Source: Phycisphaerales bacterium
GTDB lineage: Bacteria > Planctomycetota > Phycisphaerae > Phycisphaerales > SM1A02
Direction of reading: 5' to 3'
Length of the DNA: 64,000 nt
Assembly: GCA_029260575.1 (NCBI GenBank)
Contig: JAJDDB010000032.1
Location: 117,958-181,957, forward strand
Shown: positions 28,090-36,324 of the stretch, piece after piece
How the letters are laid out: each line of letters starts with the position of its first letter
Position numbering within the stretch: the stretch's first letter is position 1
The notes under the pieces: generated by a model
The model's database searches: none
What the model saw: the letters and a program-made list of their open reading frames with translations, nothing else
What the model was told of the DNA's origin: nothing
Position numbers and translations under genes: made by a program

Positions 28090-28629
28090 TTAGAGCGACG
28101 GCGATCCATTCGGGTCGTCGTCGTTTTCGTTGGTGTCGAGATCAATCACATGATTGGTCAGGCGTACCTGTCCATCCATGTTGATCAGGCCGGTGGGTCG
28201 ATCGATTGCGGCCAGAAGTTCAACAAGCTCGGTGTCCGTAAGTGGATTCATGTGATGCGGAGTGCGGACAACGTATTTGTCGAGCACTGTCGAATCAGAT
28301 CGAACGAACTGCACATTATCTGGCGCAGATTGTTCGGGGTCGTGCTGCGGCGAAGCCGGTTGCTGCAACGTTGTTTCGTCGGCGAGTTGCATAGCGGGCG
28401 TAGTGTTCCGTTGGTTCGTCACCGCAAAGATTGTGAGCAGCGCGATTGTGATCATTGCCGCGCTGGTTGCCACGAGCCGGCGGCGATGCCGAAGCCGGCG
28501 ATGATGCATGTTCATCTGCCCGATGGCGATGTTGAGAATAGCGTCGCGCCGCGCGCGTGTTTCATCACTGAATTCAGCCGATGCGAAATCCACATCTTCG
28601 ATGTTGTCGAACGTTGGATCAGTCATCAT
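28090..28629 (-). CDS. single-pass membrane protein, candidate anti-sigma factor
   Basis: About 179 residues. The N-terminal ~40 residues are acidic and cytosolic; a basic patch (RRLRHRRR) precedes one membrane helix (ATSAAMITIALLTIFAV), and the rest is polar and probably periplasmic. The start (ATGATGA) overlaps the stop of the ECF sigma gene, the usual arrangement for an anti-sigma factor. No zinc-binding HxxxCxxC motif was found, so this is inferred from position and topology alone. It is convergent with the choice-of-anchor B gene, 20 bases away. Confidence 0.65.
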   Translation of the reverse strand: MMTDPTFDNIEDVDFASAEFSDETRARRDAILNIAIGQMNMHHRRLRHRRRLVATSAAMITIALLTIFAVTNQRNTTPAMQLADETTLQQPASPQHDPEQSAPDNVQFVRSDSTVLDKYVVRTPHHMNPLTDTELVELLAAIDRPTGLINMDGQVRLTNHVIDLDTNENDDDPNGSPSL

Positions 28630-29173
28630 GCATAGCTCCGGTGCGGGCTGCGCCGCGGCGAAGGATTTGCAGCGCACGATTCACGCGCCCGTCGACTGCG
28701 CCCGGCGTCAAACCAAGTGCTTGGCCGATCTGCGCAAGTGTCCAGCCGCGCATGACTCGAAGCAGTAGCGGGCGGCGGAGTTTCTCGTCCAGCCGATCGA
28801 TCTCCCGGGTAAGCCATCGCAGGCGTTCCTGCGAAAACTCGTCGTCCGGATCGTGTACATCGCGCGGCAGCGTGCGCGTTTGTTCTCGGCGCAGTCTCGC
28901 GTGTTCGGAGCGCAATCGATCGCAGATGCACGAGCGAACGACCGTCCGCAGCCACGATGCAAGCTGGGCGTCCGTGCGCATCGGCGGCATGCGCTTGATG
29001 ATGCGAAGCACTACATCCTGCACAATATCCATGCAAAAGGACTCGTCGCGCCGGCATTGTCGCCGAGCCTCGGCGAACATCATCGCAAACCAACGCTCGT
29101 AAAACACAGCCAGGGCGTTTGTATCGCCTCTGGCCATGCGTCGCGTGAGTTCGGCGGTCGAATTCTTGTCCAC
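28619..29173 (-). CDS. ECF-family RNA polymerase sigma factor
   Basis: A 184-residue sigma-70-family protein with region 2 (ALAVFYERWFAMMFAEARRQ, then DIVQDVVLRIIKRM and ASWLRTVVRSCICDRLR) and region 4 (LRRPLLLRVMRGWTLAQIGQ, then LGLTPGAVDGRVNRALQILR). Starts with GTG at 29173. It is the middle gene of an operon: a secreted coiled-coil protein is 30 bases upstream, and a membrane protein that may be its anti-sigma factor overlaps its stop. The linker between regions 2 and 4 has an acidic piece (DPDDEF). Target promoters are unknown. Confidence 0.9.
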   Translation of the reverse strand: MDKNSTAELTRRMARGDTNALAVFYERWFAMMFAEARRQCRRDESFCMDIVQDVVLRIIKRMPPMRTDAQLASWLRTVVRSCICDRLRSEHARLRREQTRTLPRDVHDPDDEFSQERLRWLTREIDRLDEKLRRPLLLRVMRGWTLAQIGQALGLTPGAVDGRVNRALQILRRGAARTGAMHDD

Positions 29174-29203
29174 GAGTACTGCTTGTGTAACGCGTTGGGC
29201 GGA

Positions 29204-30136
29204 TCATGGCTTGCGTTTGGCTTGTTCCAATTGATCGTGCAGTCGCTGAATCTCGCTCCTGAGTTGCTGAGTCTGCGTGTTGTATTCCGCGGTCCGGTTT
29301 GCCTGTTCCTGCAGTGCGATGCGGGCATGTTCCAGTTCCCGCTCCAGCATTTCGCTACGCGTTCTGGATTGCGTGACTTCACGTGCTGCGATATCCATTT
29401 CACGACGGCAGGTATCGAGTTCATCTCGCATCCGCATTGCGTCGACATGGATGCGCTCGATTTCTTCAGCTTCCGCGCGGCTCTGCATTTCCTGATCGAC
29501 GGATTCACGGAGTTGATCCATAACTTCGTGAATCGTTGCCATCTGTTCGGAACTGCCGCGGGCGATGAGCAAGCCGGTCTCTTCGTGGAAGCGCATCTCA
29601 GCGCGTGCCCGATCGTCACCGAACAGTTCCAGCGCGGTTTCAACGGCAGTGAGAATATCACTTGGCGTCAGCCCGGCATTGATGACATCTTTGACGGAAA
29701 GGACCGCGCTGCGATTCGGGCCCGATCGATCAACTGATCGCGTCTCGGCGCTGATGACAAAGGTCGGATTATCCCGCGGGGAGTGGCGAATCATGTTGAC
29801 GTCCAGCTCTGCAAGAATGCCATCCGCCACAACTTGTCGTTTGCGAAGCACAAATATGGCTGATTCAAGTTCGACCGATCTGAGTTCGACTGCGGGCATT
29901 GGCAGATTGAGGTCTTCAACGTCAAGAATGACGTTGACGTTCGTGCCCTGTTTCCTGATCGCGTTGATGTATTGTTGAACGGTACCGCCTTCGAATGAAA
30001 CGTCGATCAAAGGTGGCTGCTGGTACTTGGGTTGTTCGGCGTCCTGCGCGAGAGCAGTCGATCCGGGTACATGCAGACCCAGCAGGGTAAGTACAACTGC
30101 CAATCCGACAAGAATGAAGTTTCTGCGAACGTTCAT
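29204..30136 (-). CDS. exported coiled-coil protein, ECF operon
   Basis: A 310-residue protein with a Sec signal peptide (NFILVGLAVVLTLLGLHVPG), a domain of about 130 residues with the wording IDVSFEGGTVQQYINAIRKQ and VNVILDVEDLNLPMPAVELRSVEL, similar to short N-type domains of secretins, and a C-terminal half that is a long coiled coil (QEMQSRAEAEEIERIHVDAM onward). No secretin pore domain is present. AAGGAG 7 bases upstream sets the ATG at 30136. First gene of an operon with an ECF sigma factor; its role as signal or as scaffold is not known. Confidence 0.75.
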   Translation of the reverse strand: MNVRRNFILVGLAVVLTLLGLHVPGSTALAQDAEQPKYQQPPLIDVSFEGGTVQQYINAIRKQGTNVNVILDVEDLNLPMPAVELRSVELESAIFVLRKRQVVADGILAELDVNMIRHSPRDNPTFVISAETRSVDRSGPNRSAVLSVKDVINAGLTPSDILTAVETALELFGDDRARAEMRFHEETGLLIARGSSEQMATIHEVMDQLRESVDQEMQSRAEAEEIERIHVDAMRMRDELDTCRREMDIAAREVTQSRTRSEMLERELEHARIALQEQANRTAEYNTQTQQLRSEIQRLHDQLEQAKRKP

Positions 30137-30233
30137 GAGATGCTCCTTGAGACGAGTGGCATGCGGAATTCGTTCGTTTCCGCACTGTCAGTTGAACGAG
30201 GCGGATTCTTCGATTTCGCGCGGATTCTTTGAT

Positions 30234-30926
30234 TCAGTTACCCGGCCGACCCGCAGCCGTGATAGCTGGAATTTGCTCAAGCAGCCAGACTGCGAATTCG
30301 GCCTTGCTGAGAATTCCGCCGGGATGAAGCCGCTGTCCGTCCGCAAGAAAGACCGTTGCTTCGATGGTTCGCGCATCCATTGTCTCAATGGGGTTGGCGA
30401 CAATCGCATTGATGGACTTTGATTTGAGTTTCATCTGGGCGGACTCATCCAGCTGCTCGGCAGGTGCTAAGGCAAACCCTATGAGCGCCTGGCCCGGTCG
30501 GCTCATGGATGCGATCTCAGCGAGCAGATCGGGAGTCGCTTCCAGTTCCAAAGTGCGGTTTCCGTCATTCCGAGCGAGTTTTCCCAGGGAGGGTCCGCCG
30601 GCTGGGCGATAGTCCGCCACTGCTGCAGCCATGATGAGCAGGTCGTAATTCGGCCAGTGTTCGGCAAGCAATGCCTGAAGATCGGCGGTGCTCTGGAACC
30701 GCAGCACGCGAACAGCCGTAGAAAACTCTGGTGTCCGGGGAACTGGCCCAAGAAGCAGCGTCGTAGTCCATCCACTGCGAGAAGCAGCTTCCGCCAGCGC
30801 GACACCCATCTGCCCGGATGAGCGGTTTGCCAGATATCGAACGGCATCGATCGCTTCGTGGGTCGGACCAGCTGTGATCAGCACCCGGCGTGGCTGGGGA
30901 TCAGGTTGGGCCGTTGTTTCAGGCAT
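30234..30926 (-). CDS. coaB: phosphopantothenate--cysteine ligase (CoaB domain only)
   Basis: A 230-residue CoaB domain that couples 4'-phosphopantothenate to cysteine in coenzyme A synthesis. Signatures are VLITAGPTHEAIDAVRYLAN and RSSGQMGVALAEAA, then LIMAAAVADYRPA and the lysine motif KLKSKSINAIVANPI. In most bacteria CoaB is the C-terminal half of a CoaBC fusion; here no CoaC (flavin decarboxylase) domain precedes it, so CoaC must be encoded elsewhere. The open frame to 31034 adds 36 residues with no likeness; ATG 30926 is used. Divergent from the secretion cluster across 191 bases. Confidence 0.9.
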   Translation of the reverse strand: MPETTAQPDPQPRRVLITAGPTHEAIDAVRYLANRSSGQMGVALAEAASRSGWTTTLLLGPVPRTPEFSTAVRVLRFQSTADLQALLAEHWPNYDLLIMAAAVADYRPAGGPSLGKLARNDGNRTLELEATPDLLAEIASMSRPGQALIGFALAPAEQLDESAQMKLKSKSINAIVANPIETMDARTIEATVFLADGQRLHPGGILSKAEFAVWLLEQIPAITAAGRPGN

Positions 30927-31117
30927 CGTTGTTCTTCGGCGCGGAGAGAAGAGAGAGCCGCAGCCGAATCGGCACTCGTTATTCAGGATCACCAGACCCC
31001 AAACTGGGCGGATTTCCCAAACAATACCGGCCATGACAGCGCACCGTCCACGCCACAGCGGCTATCCTTCAATATTCTGTACTGACGATCGCGATTCACA
31101 GGTCGCTGAGAACGTAT

Positions 31118-32857
31118 ATGGCTCGTAAGCGAAAAAAGATCGGCGAGATTCTCGCCCAGTGGAACGTCATTACCGACGAGCAGATCGAACAGGCTGTCGG
31201 TATTGCTGCCGGCTCAAACAAGCGGATCGGCGAAGCGCTTGTAGAAGCCGGTTTCTGCACGGAAGAGGATGTTGCCAAAGCGCTCGCTGATCAGCATGAC
31301 ATGGAGTATGTCGACCTCAACGGCGAAATCTCCGAAGATGTTGATCTCGGTCTGGTTCCCGATGATTTAGTGAAGAAGCATCTTGTCCTGCCATTGCACA
31401 AGAACAACGGCCGACTCAAGGTCATCATCCATGATCCGCTGGATCTGGAACTGCTCGATCTGCTGCGCTTCCGGCTGAACTGCGAGATCGACACCGCAAT
31501 AGCGCCCAAGGCCGACATCAAGTCGTACATCGATCGCGCAAAAGGCGGCGGTGGCAGCGGCGATGGCGATATGTTCAGCGACAAGGATTCACTCGTCACC
31601 GAATCAGTGGATGTGACTGTGGACCGTTCGGTCGATGCATCAATCGATGTTACCGCAGGTGAAGACGCACCGGTGGTTCGCCTGGCCAACCGCGTCATTA
31701 TGGAAGCGGTGCGCAGCAGGGCGTCGGACATTCACATTGAACCGATGGACGACCGCGTGATTCTGCGCTATCGCATCGACGGCGTGTGCCACGTTCGTGA
31801 CAACCTTCCGAAGCGCATGCAATCGGCGCTGCTCGCCAGGCTCAAGCTCATGGCCGGTGTGAACATAGCCGAGCGGCGCATCCCACAAGACGGTCGTATC
31901 AAGATGCCGATCGACGGCGAAGTGATTGACTTTCGTGTCAGCACGTGCCCTGCGTACCACGGCGAATCGGTTGTGCTTCGTGTGCTTCGCCCTGATTCGG
32001 TGAAGATTGGCCTGGAGAACCTTGGTTTTGAGTCGGAGAACCTGGAGCGGTTCAACAAGATCATCCGCCGGCCGACGGGTATTTTCCTTGTCACCGGACC
32101 GACCGGTTCGGGCAAGACGACGACGCTGTATTCCGCACTGTCGATTCTCAATCGCCCCGACCGCAAAATTATTACCGCAGAAGACCCGGTGGAATACAAC
32201 TTCACCGGCATCAACCAATGCCAGGTTCGTGATGCCATCGGTCTGACGTTTTCGAGCATTCTTCGAGCAATGCTTCGTCAGGCGCCCGAAATCATTCTCA
32301 TTGGCGAAATTCGCGACAAGGAAGTTGCAGAAATCGCTATCCAGGCTGCGCTGACCGGCCACCTTGTGTTTTCAACGCTGCACACGAATGATGCGCCTTC
32401 GTCGATCACCCGTTTGATCGACATGGGTGTGAAGCCGTTCCTCGTTGCCAGTTCGATTCAGGCAATCATGGCCCAGCGTCTGATTCGTCTGTTGTGTCCG
32501 AAATGTCGTGAACCGGATCCATCGCCGGATCCACAGGCGTTGCGCGTGACGGACATTACTGCTGAAGATGCAGCGAAGGGCAACATCATGCAGGCCAAGG
32601 GTTGCGGGCATTGCGGCGGCATCGGTTTCCGTGGGCGAAAGGCCATCTTCGAATTGTTGAGCATGAACTCGGAGATTCGTGAGTTGGCGTTCAATCGTGG
32701 CAGTATTGGCCAGATTCGTGATGCTGCAATTCGCAACGGAATGAAAACCCTGCTTGAAGATGGCAAGATCAAAATCCTCCGCGGTGATACAACGCCGGAT
32801 GAGGTCGCAAAGTTTGCACAGGCTGAAACCCTGTTGGAGAGTAACGTCGATATCTGA
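31118..32857 (+). CDS. GspE/PilB-type secretion ATPase (copy 1)
   Basis: A 579-residue cytosolic ATPase that powers assembly of pseudopili. An N-terminal MshEN-like domain (about residues 1-150: KKIGEILAQWNVITDEQIEQ and KRIGEALVEAGFCTEEDVAK) is followed by the ATPase with Walker A GPTGSGKTTTL, an Asp box (ITAEDPVEYN), Walker B (IILIGEIRDKEVAEIA) and the zinc site CPKCRE...CGHCGGIGFRGR. First gene of the long secretion block, 66 bases before pilT. A second GspE-like ATPase occurs 3.4 kb on. Either may partner the single GspF. Confidence 0.93.
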   Translation: MARKRKKIGEILAQWNVITDEQIEQAVGIAAGSNKRIGEALVEAGFCTEEDVAKALADQHDMEYVDLNGEISEDVDLGLVPDDLVKKHLVLPLHKNNGRLKVIIHDPLDLELLDLLRFRLNCEIDTAIAPKADIKSYIDRAKGGGGSGDGDMFSDKDSLVTESVDVTVDRSVDASIDVTAGEDAPVVRLANRVIMEAVRSRASDIHIEPMDDRVILRYRIDGVCHVRDNLPKRMQSALLARLKLMAGVNIAERRIPQDGRIKMPIDGEVIDFRVSTCPAYHGESVVLRVLRPDSVKIGLENLGFESENLERFNKIIRRPTGIFLVTGPTGSGKTTTLYSALSILNRPDRKIITAEDPVEYNFTGINQCQVRDAIGLTFSSILRAMLRQAPEIILIGEIRDKEVAEIAIQAALTGHLVFSTLHTNDAPSSITRLIDMGVKPFLVASSIQAIMAQRLIRLLCPKCREPDPSPDPQALRVTDITAEDAAKGNIMQAKGCGHCGGIGFRGRKAIFELLSMNSEIRELAFNRGSIGQIRDAAIRNGMKTLLEDGKIKILRGDTTPDEVAKFAQAETLLESNVDI

Positions 32858-32922
32858 TCGAGTTTCGCCGGTTGAAATGCGCATGTGCTGCGATGCAACC
32901 GGTTCCGGAAAGGCCCTTCCTG

Positions 32923-34062
32923 ATGTCTACAGTTCAAATTGACAGACTCCTTGACACCGTGATTCGCACCGGCTCCAGCGATTTGCACCTATGCACGAAT
33001 CGCAAGCCGACGTTGCGCCTCAACGGCTCGCTGCGCAGCCTCGATACCAAGGTGCTGGATTCCGATGATTGTGTTGCGCTGATGAAAGCCATTACACCAG
33101 AGCGTGCACAACAGGAACTGCAGGAAGAAGGCAGTTGCGACTTCGGATTCGCCTATGGAACCGAGGCACGCTTCCGTGTTGCGGTTTTCAGGCAACGCGG
33201 TGATATCTCTATCTGCCTGCGTCTGATTCCGAACAAGCTGTTGTCCTTCGAACAGATCGGCCTGCCGACGATCTGCAAAGAACTGATTCGCCGGCCTCGA
33301 GGTTTGTTTATCGTCACCGGTCCCACCGGATCGGGCAAGACGACATCACTTGCCACGATGGTCGATCACGTCAACATGAATCTCGACCGCCACATAGTGA
33401 CAGTTGAAGACCCGATCGAGTACTACCACTCGCACAAGAAGTCAGTCGTCAACCAGCGCGAAGTCGGCGTGGATGTACCCAGCTTCTCTGAAGCACTTCG
33501 GCGCGTGCTGCGACAAGACCCCGATGTGATTCTCGTCGGAGAAATGCGTGACCTGGAAACAATTGAAGCTGCGATTCGCGCAGCCGAGACGGGCCACCTC
33601 GTGTTCGCCACGCTGCATACGACCGGTGCTGCGGGCACAATCAACCGAATCATCGACGCCTTCCCTGTCAACCAGCAGGCACAGGTACGCGTGCAGCTTT
33701 CGGTGACGCTGATCTGCGTGCTCAGCCAGGTACTGCTGGCCCGCGTTGACAAGGGGGGCCGCGTCGCCTGTTACGAATTTCTCGTCGTGACGCCTGCGGT
33801 TGCCAACCTCATTCGTGAGAACAAGACGTTCCGAATCGATTCCGCCATTCAGACCGGCCGAAAATTCGGTATGCAGTTGCTTGATGACCACCTGTGGACT
33901 CTGTATTCCGATGGCATCATCGGGGCCGAGGAAATGATCGACAAGGGTCGAGACCCCGGCGAATTGGCCGAGAAGGTGCATCGAGCCGGCGGCAACATCG
34001 GTCGAACGGAATACGATGAGAAAGATGACACAGGATCATCTGACGCGTCATCAGCAGCCTGA
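32923..34062 (+). CDS. pilT: PilT-type retraction ATPase
   Basis: A 379-residue hexameric ATPase of the type IV pilus retraction group. Signatures: the N-terminal LLDTVIRTGSSDLHLCTNRK, Walker A GPTGSGKTTSL, VEDPIEYYHSHKKSVVNQRE, Walker B VILVGEMRDLETIEAA, the His box LVFATLHTTGAAGTINRI, and a C-terminal AIRNLIRE-like element, here AVANLIRENK. The upstream ATG at 32872 lacks family likeness; ATG 32923 with GGAAAGG upstream is preferred. Its presence between two GspE genes suggests that the pilus made here can be pulled back, not only extended. Confidence 0.92.
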   Translation: MSTVQIDRLLDTVIRTGSSDLHLCTNRKPTLRLNGSLRSLDTKVLDSDDCVALMKAITPERAQQELQEEGSCDFGFAYGTEARFRVAVFRQRGDISICLRLIPNKLLSFEQIGLPTICKELIRRPRGLFIVTGPTGSGKTTSLATMVDHVNMNLDRHIVTVEDPIEYYHSHKKSVVNQREVGVDVPSFSEALRRVLRQDPDVILVGEMRDLETIEAAIRAAETGHLVFATLHTTGAAGTINRIIDAFPVNQQAQVRVQLSVTLICVLSQVLLARVDKGGRVACYEFLVVTPAVANLIRENKTFRIDSAIQTGRKFGMQLLDDHLWTLYSDGIIGAEEMIDKGRDPGELAEKVHRAGGNIGRTEYDEKDDTGSSDASSAA

Positions 34063-34513
34063 TGCAATGACTACGGCGGCGGATTTGCAGCCTCTTGCAA
34101 AGCCATTCAGCTTCGTATTTGTCTGTGTTGACCTGCCGATTCAAACGCTATTCTGCGAGGCTGTTTGAGGAATACCGTGAGTTTTCCGGACAACATGCAA
34201 CTATCTGCAGGTGAGGTGCGGATGCTAAAGCGTGTCTCATGTGACCACGCAATCGTCTCACAATCCAATTGTCCAATGCATAGAAAAGGACAATCGTGAT
34301 TGTGGGATTGATTCGATGGTCCCATAGTATGTATGGACGCCCGAAAGAGGTCAGCGGCAGATGCTGGCCTCAAGATGGAATTTGAAGACCGCCCTTCCGG
34401 TGGAGAGTTGATCGAAGTCCGACTGGTGCTGGCAATTTGAATTTTGACGATTGCCTGTTCAAACGCCCCGCTCGCCAGCAACGGACCACTGAACGCAACT
34501 GGGATACTGTTCC
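34063..34513. other. 451-base non-coding gap inside the secretion block
   Basis: No open frame longer than about 40 codons looks like protein here. The notable element is an imperfect hairpin at 34259-34304. No terminator with a T run was found, so the two halves of the block may still share a transcript, or a promoter for the second GspE may lie in this gap. Confidence 0.45.
34259..34304. repeat. long imperfect inverted repeat in the pilT-gspE2 gap
   Basis: Arms CACAATC + ATTGTCC and GGACAAT + GATTGTG, interrupted by a small internal loop (2 against 3 bases), around a 13-base A-rich loop. Fourteen base pairs in all. No T run follows, so it is not a classic terminator; an RNA processing or regulatory hairpin is possible. 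Confidence 0.5.
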
Positions 34514-36292
34514 ATGACAACGCAAGCGCTGAAACCACGTTCTGCATCAATCGAGCCGTCTGAACTGAAGGGCAGACGGTTCGGTCGGGTGCTTACCAAA
34601 CTCGGCAAGATCACGCGGCCTCAGGTGCATGAAGCTCTTGCATTGCAGCGCACCCGCAAAGAGAAGGGCCAGCGTGAGTTGATCGGCAAGCTCCTTGTCG
34701 AACTTGGATACATTACCGAGGACGACATACTCGAAGCGCTTGCAGGCCAGGCGGGGATGAAGATGGTGGATATCGAAGCCGAGGCGATTCCCGCCGAAGC
34801 TATTGAGGCGCTGCCGCCGGAAACCGCCACGACATATCAGATTGTCCCGCTGGAGTTCGATTCGGATTCGCGCATGCTGACTGTGGCAATGAAGAGTCCG
34901 GACAATTTTCGCGCGGTTGATGACCTTCGTTTGCTGATGGGTTTCAAAGTCGAAGCGGTCGTCGCTCCTGAAGAACAGATCGATGCGGTCATCAAGAAAC
35001 ACTACAGCGGCGACTCGACATCCATGGCATCGATCATGGCCGACCTCGAAAACTCGGATACGCTTGCAGCTCTGGAAGGGCGCGGCGATTCGATCGATCT
35101 GGAAGTTCTTGCCGGCGCTGCCGACGACAACAAAGTCATTCGACTGATCAACCTTGTTCTGCTGCAGGCGATTCGTGACAAGGCGTCAGACATTCACTTC
35201 GAGCCGTTCGAAGAAGAATTCAAGATGCGGTATCGAATCGACGGTGTGCTGTACGAAATGATTCCGCCGCCCAAGCACCTGGCGCTGGCAATCGTCAGTC
35301 GCATCAAGGTCATGTCGAATCTCGACATTGCAGAGCGCCGACTTCCGCAGGACGGCCGAATTGAATTGCAGGTTGGTTCGCACCCTGTCGACCTTCGTGT
35401 TTCGGTCCTGCCGACGATGTTCGGTGAATCCGTCGTTATGCGTGTGCTGGATCGTTCCAACGTACAGCTGTCGCTGGACCGCATCGGCCTGCGCGATGAC
35501 GAACTGGAAACGATGCGCGAGTTGATTCACAAACCCAACGGCATCGTGATCGTGACTGGCCCGACCGGCTCCGGAAAAACCACATCGCTGTACGCAGCGC
35601 TCAATGAACTCAATGAACCGACGACCAAGATTCTGACCGCGGAAGATCCGGTTGAATACGACATTGACGGGTTGATTCAATGCCAGATCAATACTGACCA
35701 GGATTTGACGTTCGCGCGTTTGCTGCGATCGTTCCTGCGTCAGGACCCTGACATCATTCTCGTCGGCGAAATTCGTGACCTTGAAACCGCACAGATTGCT
35801 GTACAGGCTTCACTGACAGGTCACCTGGTATTCTCGACGCTGCACACAAATGATGCACCGTCGTCGATTCTGCGTTTGCTCGATCTTGGAATGGATTCAT
35901 TTCTGCTGACGGCGACGATTGAAGCGATTGTCGCGCAACGTCTGGCGAGGCGCATCTGCATGAAATGCAAGGAAGAGTTTGTGCCGACGGACGAGCAGCT
36001 CATGGAGTTGCAGTTGAAGCGCGATGACATTGCCAACCGCACCTTCAGTCGCGGTCGCGGATGCGGTGAGTGCAATCACACCGGCTACAGGGGCCGCATG
36101 GCGATCTTTGAAATCATGCAGATGGACGACGAACTGCGCGACATGGTGATGAAAGAAACATCCATCAACGGTTTGCGCGTCGAAGCCCGCCGAAGGGGCA
36201 TGCGCAGCCTGCGTGAATCAGGACTGCTGGCAATCTATGAAGGACAAACGACGATCGATGAAGTGGTCCGCGAGACTATCGTCGAAGAGTAA
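34514..36292 (+). CDS. gspE: GspE/PilB-type secretion ATPase (copy 2)
   Basis: A 592-residue ATPase with the same plan as copy 1: MshEN-like N-terminal domain (GRFGRVLTKLGKITRPQVHE-like and IGKLLVELGYITEDDILEAL), Walker A GPTGSGKTTSLY, LTAEDPVEYDIDGLIQ, Walker B IILVGEIRDLETAQIA and a zinc site CMKCKE...CGECNHTGYRGR. The 26 residues before the core are basic and variable. It is directly followed (32 bases) by gspF, which makes it the more likely ATPase of the secretion machine proper. No Shine-Dalgarno is seen. Confidence 0.94.
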   Translation: MTTQALKPRSASIEPSELKGRRFGRVLTKLGKITRPQVHEALALQRTRKEKGQRELIGKLLVELGYITEDDILEALAGQAGMKMVDIEAEAIPAEAIEALPPETATTYQIVPLEFDSDSRMLTVAMKSPDNFRAVDDLRLLMGFKVEAVVAPEEQIDAVIKKHYSGDSTSMASIMADLENSDTLAALEGRGDSIDLEVLAGAADDNKVIRLINLVLLQAIRDKASDIHFEPFEEEFKMRYRIDGVLYEMIPPPKHLALAIVSRIKVMSNLDIAERRLPQDGRIELQVGSHPVDLRVSVLPTMFGESVVMRVLDRSNVQLSLDRIGLRDDELETMRELIHKPNGIVIVTGPTGSGKTTSLYAALNELNEPTTKILTAEDPVEYDIDGLIQCQINTDQDLTFARLLRSFLRQDPDIILVGEIRDLETAQIAVQASLTGHLVFSTLHTNDAPSSILRLLDLGMDSFLLTATIEAIVAQRLARRICMKCKEEFVPTDEQLMELQLKRDDIANRTFSRGRGCGECNHTGYRGRMAIFEIMQMDDELRDMVMKETSINGLRVEARRRGMRSLRESGLLAIYEGQTTIDEVVRETIVEE

Positions 36293-36324
36293 TCACCGAA
36301 GTCGATCGGTATGGAGTTTAGACG

